Source: Bryobacteraceae bacterium
GTDB taxonomy: Bacteria > Acidobacteriota > Terriglobia > Bryobacterales > Bryobacteraceae
DNA length: 13,582 nt
Direction of reading: 5' to 3'
Assembly: GCA_019686145.1 (NCBI GenBank)
Contig: JADGHK010000023.1
Location: forward strand, 1-13,582
Shown here: in pieces, positions 7,236-13,582 of the stretch
Layout: each line of letters starts with the position of its first letter
Numbering within the stretch: the first letter of the stretch is position 1
Position numbers and translations under genes: made by a program
Notes under the pieces: model-generated
The model's database searches: none
Seen by the model: only the letters and a program-made list of their open reading frames with translations
Told to the model about the DNA's origin: nothing

Positions 7236-7396
7236 TAGCAGGGATGTTCGTCATGGGTACAGTGGCGTTGGGCCACTTCCTCCACCCGGGATGGTTCCTG
7301 TTCACCGCCTTCGTGGGAGTGAATCTGTTCCAGTCGGCATTCACCAACTGGTGCCCCATGATGACGGTGTTGCGCAAGCTGGGCTGCGCGCGATAA
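7208..7396 (+). CDS. Small DUF2892 (YgaP-type) membrane protein
   Basis: This 62-residue protein matches the DUF2892 or YgaP-like transmembrane domain. It opens MSIERCLRLIAG, has two hydrophobic helices (about 8-24 and 28-45), and carries the family ending NLFQSAFTNWCPMMTVLRKLG. The conserved WCP cysteine is C49; C6 and C60 are also present. In E. coli YgaP this domain anchors a rhodanese, but here it stands alone. The start overlaps the RND gene by 28 bp and has an excellent Shine-Dalgarno, so it is the last gene of the efflux operon. From general knowledge, stand-alone DUF2892 genes recur near sulfur, thiol and RND loci. A direct accessory role in the pump is an inference. Its stop lies 32 bp from the convergent BNR gene stop. 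Confidence 0.88.
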   Translation: MSIERCLRLIAGMFVMGTVALGHFLHPGWFLFTAFVGVNLFQSAFTNWCPMMTVLRKLGCAR

Positions 7397-7428
7397 GGGC
7401 AGCGACTGCTGGATATCCGTGGACTTGC

Positions 7429-7475
7429 TTACCGCGGCAGTTCGATCTTCTCAGGTTTGGCAAACTCGCCTGTCA
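7429..7475 (-). repeat. Direct repeat copy B: 3' end of the BNR-propeller gene
   Basis: Partner of the copy at 79-125, offset by exactly 7350 bases and in the same orientation. Here it encodes MTGEFAKPEKIELPR plus TAA, a smooth continuation of the propeller's last strand (AVWRLPPK). This suggests that the BNR gene is the original owner of the tail. Confidence 0.95.
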
Positions 7476-8817
7476 TTTTCGGAGGCAGGCGCCACACAGC
7501 CGTCCCCTCGCGGTTGGTGAAGTAGAGATAGGAGACGGATGGCTTCTTCGTATCGCCGTCGGCCCAGAGAGCGTAGAAGTCAGGGTGTGCGTTAACCGGC
7601 TTGCGGGCGTACGTGTGATTGCGCTCTTTGGCGGCTGTCAGTTTCCGGACACGCTTCCAGCTACGCCCCTGATCGTTGCTGGTCCACATCACCATGTCGC
7701 CGCCTGTAGTGTACGGCTGCGGGCCCGGATTTGTCGGCGCAATCACGCGCCAAGTCCCGTCGGGTTCGATCCACAGGGCACCGAAGTCGTAGTTGTGGTC
7801 GGAGCGGGTAAACTCGCGGATCTCCCAGTTCTTGCCCGTCCAGCGCGCGGTGTACCAGATGCGCGGATCGTTTTTCGGACCGGACTCGTAGCCGCCGCTC
7901 GTGAGGTACAGAATCACCGGATGGCCGTCCTGCCCGAAGGCAACTTCCTTTAGATACACGAGCCGCTTCTCGGCCCGATAGTCATGTACCAGCGCCGGAT
8001 TTTGCGCCTGGCGCAGGGGAATTTCCAGTTTCCTGCCGTCAACTGTCTTCCAGGTTTTTCCCATGTCGGTTGTCTCGACGTAGTAGAGATTGGTCCTTGT
8101 GTTGAGGCCGACAGGCAGCGGGTGGAGGTTGAATACGCTTGCGGTGCGGCCGTTTGCGTGGGCGGTAATCTGATAATGGCCAAGCTCCGCACGCGCCAGC
8201 AATTGCGGTTTCGTCCAATCGCGGCCATCCACGCTCGTGTTCCAATACAGGCTCCGCCCCTTGTCCTCATAAAGCGTCTGGAGGAACAAGAAGCCTTTCC
8301 CGGGATGGTACCAGGGATGGCCGTAGGAAAAATTCGTCGTGGTGATCAACTCGAAGTCGCGGATGTCGTAAGGCTTCCGGCTGCGGTGAATGTAGGACGG
8401 CCGGGAGGTGCCGTGGGCATTCGAGAAGATCCAGATGTATCCCTTATCATCGATTGCCATTACAGGGTTGTCGTGCGGGTCGTTCGTCTTCTTGTTCAGC
8501 AGTACAGTCGGCCGGGGCACCATTCGTGTCTTGTGATCGTAGTAGGAGACCATATGCAGGAGCTCCTGTTTGCCGGGAACCGTGCCCCCGTAACAAAAGA
8601 AGGTCTTGTCGACCTCTTTCACATAGATCGCAATCGGCGATTGCTGCTGCGGGTAGGTTGCGAACCCCCCGCTGTACTTGTAGACATACTCATCCTGCGA
8701 GGGTTGGTTGTAATACCAGATGCCGATATATCCGTCGGCTGTTGCCGGCTGGGCCTGAGCGCCGACGAGCGCCGCCTGACCCATCATCACGACGAGAGAA
8801 GCCAGAAGGTGTTTCAT
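7429..8817 (-). CDS. Secreted BNR-type beta-propeller protein, probably glycan-active
   Basis: This 462-residue protein has a signal peptide (MKHLLASLVVMMGQAALVGA, cleaved near QAQ) and should be exported. The mature part looks like the BNR_4 family of beta-propellers. The motif HDNPVMAIDDKGYIWIFSNAHG spans about residues 115-136, and Asp-box-like turns occur at SVDGRDW (195-201), TTDMGKTW (249-256) and SNDQGRSW (380-387). Relatives include sialidase-like and polysaccharide-lyase-like propellers, but many are uncharacterised, so the enzyme activity is open; candidate catalytic histidines are H115 and H135. Its ATG is 13 bp after the stop of the TonB-dependent receptor, so both are probably co-transcribed, with no clear Shine-Dalgarno seen. 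The last 14 residues recur at the end of the anti-sigma factor near 79. Confidence 0.85.
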   Translation of the reverse strand: MKHLLASLVVMMGQAALVGAQAQPATADGYIGIWYYNQPSQDEYVYKYSGGFATYPQQQSPIAIYVKEVDKTFFCYGGTVPGKQELLHMVSYYDHKTRMVPRPTVLLNKKTNDPHDNPVMAIDDKGYIWIFSNAHGTSRPSYIHRSRKPYDIRDFELITTTNFSYGHPWYHPGKGFLFLQTLYEDKGRSLYWNTSVDGRDWTKPQLLARAELGHYQITAHANGRTASVFNLHPLPVGLNTRTNLYYVETTDMGKTWKTVDGRKLEIPLRQAQNPALVHDYRAEKRLVYLKEVAFGQDGHPVILYLTSGGYESGPKNDPRIWYTARWTGKNWEIREFTRSDHNYDFGALWIEPDGTWRVIAPTNPGPQPYTTGGDMVMWTSNDQGRSWKRVRKLTAAKERNHTYARKPVNAHPDFYALWADGDTKKPSVSYLYFTNREGTAVWRLPPKMTGEFAKPEKIELPR

Positions 8818-8830
8818 GATCAGATCCGAG

Positions 8831-11800
8831 TTAGAAGAAGAGCCTCAGAGCAAACCGCACCTGGCGTTCGTCGGCTCGTGCGCTTGTCACCTCTGTAAAT
8901 CCGTTCAATGAACGGATCGTGCCATCGTTATTCATCACCATGCTGGACGCGTTCGCCCCAGGATTGTTGAAGTGCGGGGTGTTGGTGGCATTGAAAGCTT
9001 CCGCGCGGAATTGCAGATGGAAGCGCTCGGTCAGAGCGAACGTGCGAAACACTCCGAGATCGAGGTTGACAAGGCCAGGTCCGCGGAGAATGTTCAGACC
9101 GGCAGTGCCGAAGCGAACGTCGGTGACAGGGCGGAACGCCAGCGGATCGAAGTAGGACTGGCCCGGACCTGTGTTGCCGAACACCTTTACATCGGGCTTG
9201 GCCAGGTCCGCGACCTGGCTGTTGCCCGGGGCGTTCAGGGACGTGCCTGACGAGGTGACAGTGAATGGAGTGCCGCTGTATGCACTGAAGATGCCGTTGA
9301 CCTGCCAGCCGCCCGCGAGCATCGACGCGAGGCCCGATTGCATCCACCGCTTGCCGCGTCCGAAGGGCAGCTCATACACACTGTAGAGGCGGAGATTATG
9401 GGTGCGATCAAAGCCTAGCACGGAACGGTTACGGTTCAGTACTTCCGCGGCGTTGAAGAAAAGACCGCTATCGTTGTTTTCACCGAACCCTATCGCTTTG
9501 CTGAATGTATAGGCGAGCCCGAAGCTGAAGCCGCCAACGAACCGCCGGTCCACCTGCACCTGCAAAGAATCGTAGGTGGAGGTATAGGCAGGCTCGTGCA
9601 GCGTCGTCGCGACGTTGCGGCCGAAGAGGCTGAAATAGGGACGTCCGGCAGCTCCCCTTCCGGGAGTCGAGGCGTTCAGGTCGCGGCGATTGGTGAGACG
9701 AATACTCCGCGACCCAACATACGCAGCCTGTGCTGTAAGGCCGCGGCCAAGCTCATGCTGAAGCGTGAAGTTGAAGGACTGTACGTATCCGCGCCGGAAG
9801 TTCTCTTCGATCGTGATGGTAGTGACGGAGGGCGGAAGCAGGAGCACGCCCGAACTGATGTCAGGAAGCTGAGGCAGGGGAATGCCATCGGCGTGCCGCC
9901 CTGCCGGAGAGAAGGTATTTGGGGCGGGCACGGATTGTTCGATGACAGTTGGATACGAGCTGCGGAGCGGAATCGCAAGCGGGAAAGGATCGATGCTGAT
10001 TCCGTATCCCGTACGCAGTACCGTCTTGTTCGTCAGGCGGTAGGACAACCCGAATCTTGGGGCGAAAAGCTTCTTGCTGACCTTGACGCCCGTGTCGGTC
10101 GGCGTGCTTCCCATGCCGCCGATCAGCATTTCGTTGGTGGTCCAGTCGTATCTCTCCACTCCGCGCGTATCGCGGGTGACCATCGGATAGTACTCCCATC
10201 GCAGGCCCAGATTCAGAGTGAGGTTCCGGCTCACCTGCCAGCGGTCGCGAAAGTAGAAGCCCATGTTGTAGAGGCGCGTGCGCATTTCCTCGCTCGTTGG
10301 GATGCTCTTGCCCATCGAGCTCGGAAGGCCTAACAGGAAAGCGGCGAGCGAATTGAACTGGTTCGGCGCCGGGCCGCCATTCAGCGCGGTGACGCCGCCG
10401 CTGTAGCTGAAGCCTCCGCGCGGCCCGAAAGTCCCGGCGGGTTGATAGTGATTCATGTGCTGGCGGGCGATCTCACCGCCCCAGCGGAGGTTATGCTTGC
10501 CCAGAGTCAGGCTGGCGTTGGCCGAGTACTGAAACTGTCTGTCCGTCCGGAATCGAGGGCTCGAGTTGATATAGCCTCCCATCCCCTCGTAGCTGTTCAC
10601 CTGAAAGCCCGGAAAGCCGCTTTCGCGTTCGGTAGGTCCGTTGGTGCCAGGAATTTTCAGGACATCCAAACCGATGTTCTGCCCGTAGAACTCGTCGTGG
10701 CCGTACTGCCCCTGCTGAGTGAAGCCGAAATGCCCGTCGATCAGAAAGGTTGGCGTGAAGATGTGCGTGCCGCCGAAGGTGAAGCTGTGGACGGTGCCTG
10801 TGTCCCGGCCCGGGAAGGTCGACGCCACGCCGCGCCCGCCAGCCTGACCCAAGGCCGCCGGATCGTAGGTTTCGTACTGAAAGAGCGCATAGCGGCCGAA
10901 GAGGGTCGTGTTTGAGCCGACGTTCCAGTTCAGTTTACCGTCGTAGTTGTCCCGATCAATTCGAAGCGGCGTCGCGAGAAAGAGATTCTGAGCGAAGCGG
11001 TCGAAGTTTGGTTCGGGCACCAGTCCCAGAATGTACTGGCTGATGGAATCCAGACGGGACGCCGGAATGACCCCGTTGGGAAACGCCTGACGTCCGGTGC
11101 CATTGGCGGCTCCGGTCGCCGGATCATAGATCAGGCTTGGAATATCGCTGAAATCACCGGTACGGTGGCGCATCGTTGGAATTGTCGCGAAGCGGCTGAA
11201 GGTCTGCCGCTGCCGCATTCCCTCGTAGCTCGTGAAGAAAAAGAGGCGGTTCTTGAGAATAGGGCCGCCAAAGGTGCCGCCGAACTGGTTGATGATGTTC
11301 TTGGGCAGAGTGCTGCGATCTGTATTGAAGACGTTCCGGGCTCGTAGCCGGCTGTTAGTGTGGTAATCGAAGGCGCTGCCGTGATATTCATTCGTCCCGC
11401 TCTTCGTTTCCACGCTGACGATGGCGCCCGCCGCCAAGCCTTGTTCGGCATCGTAACTGTTGGTGACGACGTTCACCGATCCGATCGATTCGAGGGGCGG
11501 TACGTACGCGGTGAGGTGCGGCAGCCAGAGGTAGGTGTTGCTGGCTCCATCCACTCGAGTGTTGTTATTGCTGTTGCTCGTTCCATTTACGTTGGCTACC
11601 AGGGATCCGGCCGGATTCCCTGCGATCGAGTTCGAATCGGCTGGAGGAGTGACACCCGGCACCAGGCCGAGGAGCGACTGGAAGTTGCGGTAGCCACCTA
11701 CAGGAAGGTTGTTAACGTCTTGGCTGGTCAGCTCTTTCCGGACGTCGGCGCGGTCGGTTTGAAGTCCTCCTATCACGTCTGTCACGACGACCGTTTGTGT

Positions 11801-12154
11801 CGTCTCGCCGAGCTGCAGCATCACGTCAACGCGGACGACTTCGTTTGAGCCGACGACGATGCCTGAACGCTGGTACGTCTGAAAACCGCTCGCGCTGCAC
11901 TCGATACGGTATGCGCCGGATTGAACGTTGGAGAAAAGGTATTGGCCCTGGGCATTCGTTATGCCCTCCTGTGATACGCCCGTTCGCTCATTTACGAGGC
12001 GGACCGTCACGCCGGGGACGGCCGCGCTTGACGGGTCAGTAATGTTACCGACGAGCGAACCATAGAGAACTTGCCCCTGGACGGGAAGAGTAAAAACGAA
12101 AACGCCAAGAAGGGCAGCCGCCAGGCAGGCGATGAGGAATTTGAGAGACGACAC
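8831..12154 (-). CDS. Oar-like TonB-dependent outer-membrane receptor with carboxypeptidase-regulatory-like domain
   Basis: This 1107-residue protein begins with a signal peptide (about residues 1-27, cleaved after VQG). A carboxypeptidase-regulatory-like beta-sandwich follows at about 30-112, with GSLVGNITDPSSAAVPGVTV, NAQGQYLFSNV and GAYRIECSASGFQ. The segment TQTVVVT may act as TonB box. A plug domain runs to about residue 250 (LPVGGYRNFQSLLGLVPG; VVTNSYDAEQGLAAGAIVSVETKSG), then a long barrel that ends in phenylalanine (FALRLFF), the usual signal for outer-membrane insertion. Such Oar-like receptors are abundant in Acidobacteriota. No SusD-like lipoprotein gene is present. The start is a GTG with a GGGGG ribosome-binding stretch 5-6 bases upstream. 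It probably imports a large substrate, perhaps one released or bound by the downstream propeller protein. Confidence 0.95.
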   Translation of the reverse strand: MSSLKFLIACLAAALLGVFVFTLPVQGQVLYGSLVGNITDPSSAAVPGVTVRLVNERTGVSQEGITNAQGQYLFSNVQSGAYRIECSASGFQTYQRSGIVVGSNEVVRVDVMLQLGETTQTVVVTDVIGGLQTDRADVRKELTSQDVNNLPVGGYRNFQSLLGLVPGVTPPADSNSIAGNPAGSLVANVNGTSNSNNNTRVDGASNTYLWLPHLTAYVPPLESIGSVNVVTNSYDAEQGLAAGAIVSVETKSGTNEYHGSAFDYHTNSRLRARNVFNTDRSTLPKNIINQFGGTFGGPILKNRLFFFTSYEGMRQRQTFSRFATIPTMRHRTGDFSDIPSLIYDPATGAANGTGRQAFPNGVIPASRLDSISQYILGLVPEPNFDRFAQNLFLATPLRIDRDNYDGKLNWNVGSNTTLFGRYALFQYETYDPAALGQAGGRGVASTFPGRDTGTVHSFTFGGTHIFTPTFLIDGHFGFTQQGQYGHDEFYGQNIGLDVLKIPGTNGPTERESGFPGFQVNSYEGMGGYINSSPRFRTDRQFQYSANASLTLGKHNLRWGGEIARQHMNHYQPAGTFGPRGGFSYSGGVTALNGGPAPNQFNSLAAFLLGLPSSMGKSIPTSEEMRTRLYNMGFYFRDRWQVSRNLTLNLGLRWEYYPMVTRDTRGVERYDWTTNEMLIGGMGSTPTDTGVKVSKKLFAPRFGLSYRLTNKTVLRTGYGISIDPFPLAIPLRSSYPTVIEQSVPAPNTFSPAGRHADGIPLPQLPDISSGVLLLPPSVTTITIEENFRRGYVQSFNFTLQHELGRGLTAQAAYVGSRSIRLTNRRDLNASTPGRGAAGRPYFSLFGRNVATTLHEPAYTSTYDSLQVQVDRRFVGGFSFGLAYTFSKAIGFGENNDSGLFFNAAEVLNRNRSVLGFDRTHNLRLYSVYELPFGRGKRWMQSGLASMLAGGWQVNGIFSAYSGTPFTVTSSGTSLNAPGNSQVADLAKPDVKVFGNTGPGQSYFDPLAFRPVTDVRFGTAGLNILRGPGLVNLDLGVFRTFALTERFHLQFRAEAFNATNTPHFNNPGANASSMVMNNDGTIRSLNGFTEVTSARADERQVRFALRLFF

Positions 12155-12254
12155 GGTACCCCCTGATGCAATGAGTTCCTGAGGGAGTATCGTATGGATT
12201 CGTCGGCCCGCGGCAGTAGCTTGGGGTCTGTTACGTAGCTGTTACATAGCAAAT
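12155..12254 (-). promoter_or_regulatory. Intergenic region with probable promoter of the receptor-BNR operon
   Basis: This 100-bp gap separates the winged-helix regulator from the receptor gene, both on the minus strand. Besides the tandem 11-bp repeats it holds a possible weak -10 (GATACT near 12190) without a convincing -35, and the G-rich ribosome binding site just before the GTG at 12154. Regulator and receptor may therefore be separate transcription units. Confidence 0.35.
12228..12249. promoter_or_regulatory. Tandem 11-bp direct repeats, candidate operator upstream of the receptor gene
   Basis: On the plus strand CTGTTACGTAG (12228-12238) is followed directly by CTGTTACATAG (12239-12249), 10 of 11 bases alike. 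The period of about one helical turn is what OmpR/CadC-type winged-helix proteins often bind as head-to-tail dimers. The repeats start 5 bp after the regulator's stop codon and 73 bp upstream of the receptor start. No good -10/-35 pair is visible downstream, which would fit an activator-dependent promoter. Confidence 0.5.
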
Positions 12255-13478
12255 TCAATTAGATACGGGGATCTTCCGAAAAGCGACCGCCTTTGCGCGC
12301 TTCACCTGATTCCCCTCGGTTACGGCTGAGATCACCGCCTCGAAAAACCGCGGCCGCCCGGCATCCCGCCACTGCGACTCGAATTCTTCCAGGCTCACAG
12401 GTGATGTCAAAAAGGTAGCGAGGGAAGCGGTCTGAAGGCCAATCAGCAAAACCAAGGTGGAATCGGGAGCATGGCCCGGAAGGACAGCAACGTGACCGTA
12501 CTGTTCTCGAATCGCGGGATTGTTCGGATCTGCCTTGCCGGTAAAGAGCGAAGGCTCGCCGTCCTGGGGGGCGCGGTTTCCCACTTGCGCGTTGCCGGGT
12601 AGGAGATAGAAGTTGAGGCGATTCACGTACTGGTCCAGCGCGGCATTCGTCGGCGGCATGCCCAGGAAGATCAGATTCTCGTTCCCGTATTGATCGAGGG
12701 AAAGGCTGGCTGTAGGGCTCACTTCCAGCGGGACGCCGCGGCCTGAAAGAAACCGGGTGAGCTGGATGGCGGCGGAGGTGTCGCTCGCGACCGAGTAGGA
12801 TTGCGAAAGCTGCGGCGGGCCGAAGCGCGCGACCAACGGAGCGAGGTTCGGAGAGTCTTTCCAGCCGTCCGGGTGGTTGTTGGTGACGTCCCGGACTCGC
12901 AGGCGATTCCATCGATAGAAGACCGGGATGGGGTAGACTACCCGAGTTAAGCGTCCTGGGCGAAGCATCGCGCGCCACAATTCGGGCAGGGAGGTCGCCT
13001 TCTCTGATGCTTCGAGCCTTTCTCGGAGGGTGCGGTTTTCGATGAAGATCGCCACAGTCGTAATTGCCAGTGCGATCGTTGCCGTAGGGAGCAGCCAGTG
13101 CCTCAGCTGCGCGAAGGCGCGTGCTTCTCGAGAGGCTACCGGCAGAATCTCCAGACGGTGGGTTCCTGGAGGGATCACCAGACGATACGGAAACTGAGGA
13201 TCGGCTTCGGCGTGCTCTTTCAGTTTTTGCCGGAGACGGGAGATGTGGACGCGGACGGTCGCATCGATTTTGGGATCAAAGTCCTGGCGCTTGCCGAAGA
13301 CGTCAACGCCAATGGCGTATTCGGTGACTGGTTCATCGCGATGCTCCCATAAATAAAGGAGGAGTTTGCGCAGCGCCGGGGCTTTTGCGAAAGCCGGGCT
13401 CGCAATCACCGATTCCACCAGTTCCGCTTTCTCACGAGGCGGCACGGCCTCGCAAGCTTCTTTCGTTCCAACCGCCAT
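12255..13478 (-). CDS. Membrane-anchored winged-helix transcriptional regulator (CadC/ToxR-like layout)
   Basis: This 407-residue protein joins a DNA-binding domain to an extracytoplasmic domain through one membrane helix. Residues about 20-112 form a winged helix of the type seen in acidobacterial regulators (YAIGVDVFGKRQDFDP; VRVHISRLRQKLKEH; then the wing ending PPGTHRLEI). The single transmembrane segment is about 128-146 (WLLPTATIALAITTVAIFI), followed by a short charged, possibly coiled-coil linker (147-162). The remaining 245 residues should lie in the periplasm; I cannot name this domain, though NLIFLGMPPTNAAL and LVLLIGLQTASLATFLTSP look like a folded alpha/beta unit. The layout suggests a one-component sensor that controls the receptor gene 100 bp downstream. 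No Shine-Dalgarno precedes the ATG at 13478; a pair of 10-bp repeats occupies that place. Confidence 0.88.
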   Translation of the reverse strand: MAVGTKEACEAVPPREKAELVESVIASPAFAKAPALRKLLLYLWEHRDEPVTEYAIGVDVFGKRQDFDPKIDATVRVHISRLRQKLKEHAEADPQFPYRLVIPPGTHRLEILPVASREARAFAQLRHWLLPTATIALAITTVAIFIENRTLRERLEASEKATSLPELWRAMLRPGRLTRVVYPIPVFYRWNRLRVRDVTNNHPDGWKDSPNLAPLVARFGPPQLSQSYSVASDTSAAIQLTRFLSGRGVPLEVSPTASLSLDQYGNENLIFLGMPPTNAALDQYVNRLNFYLLPGNAQVGNRAPQDGEPSLFTGKADPNNPAIREQYGHVAVLPGHAPDSTLVLLIGLQTASLATFLTSPVSLEEFESQWRDAGRPRFFEAVISAVTEGNQVKRAKAVAFRKIPVSN

Positions 13479-13480
13479 GG

Positions 13481-13500
13481 CTAACCGATTCTAACGGAAT
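13481..13500. repeat. Tandem 10-bp repeats abutting the regulator start
   Basis: CTAACCGATT (13481-13490) and CTAACGGAAT (13491-13500) match at 8 of 10 positions and sit 3 bp upstream of the regulator's start codon, where a ribosome binding site would be expected. The helical-turn period could mark an autoregulatory operator. The match is modest and may be chance. Confidence 0.3.
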
Positions 13501-13515
13501 CCGCCATCGGACAGG

Positions 13516-13533
13516 CGTCCGCCCCAGCGGACG
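13516..13533. other. GC-rich perfect hairpin upstream of the regulator
   Basis: CGTCCGC (13516-13522) and GCGGACG (13527-13533) form a 7-bp perfect stem around a 4-base loop. No T-run follows on either strand, so an intrinsic terminator is not well supported. A second small inverted repeat, GGAAT/ATTCC around six G, lies at 13545-13560. The rest of 13501-13582 shows no gene. Confidence 0.35.
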
Positions 13534-13582
13534 TGCCACGACATGGAATGGGGGGATTCCCCACGGTGGACAACCAGACCGC

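Noticed and set aside
7397..7428. Possible bidirectional terminator between the converging DUF2892 and BNR genes
   Set aside because: Only a 4-bp stem (GCAG/CTGC at 7399-7409) and a short GGATATCC palindrome are present, with no T-run on either side.
7984..8898. A 304-codon plus-strand open frame opposite the BNR gene, and similar long frames at 7222-7953 and 9596-10333
   Set aside because: They lie opposite genes with clear signal peptides and domain motifs, and they show no family features of their own.
12007..12258. An 83-codon minus-strand frame overlapping the receptor start
   Set aside because: It runs out of frame through the receptor's signal peptide and the operator region, without family features.
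1..13582. CRISPR arrays, tRNA or rRNA genes, insertion sequences or an integrase
   Set aside because: No regularly spaced repeats, RNA gene motifs, transposase or recombinase frames were seen. The only long repeat is the 47-bp pair.

Overview
The window looks like a GC-rich chromosomal segment from an Acidobacteriota bacterium of the Solibacter/Bryobacter type. The evidence is a very large Oar-like TonB-dependent receptor with an N-terminal carboxypeptidase-regulatory-like domain and a membrane-anchored winged-helix regulator of a form common in that group. This placement comes from gene content and style, not from a database search. Coding density is very high: no gap between genes exceeds about 110 bases, and I saw no tRNA, rRNA, CRISPR array, transposase or integrase.

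Left module (about 79-7396). A minus-strand operon encodes an OsmC/Ohr-like thiol protein, an ECF sigma factor and a soluble zinc-finger anti-sigma factor whose ligand spacing matches RsrA. Divergent to it, a plus-strand operon encodes a TolC-like outer-membrane channel, a lipoprotein membrane-fusion protein, an AcrB-like RND pump and a small DUF2892 membrane protein. Its junctions are a 1-bp gap, a 4-bp overlap and a 28-bp overlap. The 107-bp space between the operons carries a near-perfect 65-bp mirror arrangement. The same two boxes (TGT[A/C]ACCTTCA and CGCATCT) occur on each strand at the same spacing, which reads as two back-to-back ECF-type promoters. The simplest model is that the local sigma factor drives both its own operon and the pump, giving a self-contained stress-responsive (perhaps thiol or redox) efflux system.

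Right module (about 7429-13478, all minus strand). In transcription order it holds a winged-helix/transmembrane regulator, an Oar-like TonB-dependent receptor and a secreted BNR-type beta-propeller protein that starts 13 bp after the receptor. A tandem pair of 11-bp repeats lies between regulator and receptor and is a candidate operator. Together these suggest a small sensing, uptake and processing locus, probably for a glycan.

The two modules are linked by an odd repeat. The last 15 codons plus stop of the anti-sigma gene (79-125) are almost identical (45/47 bp) to the last codons plus stop of the BNR gene (7429-7475), in the same orientation and in frame. The 7.35-kb efflux/sigma module lies exactly between these copies. 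It may have inserted into the 3' end of the BNR gene, with the displaced end captured as the tail of the anti-sigma factor. The window also opens with the likely 3' end of another plus-strand gene (1-60).
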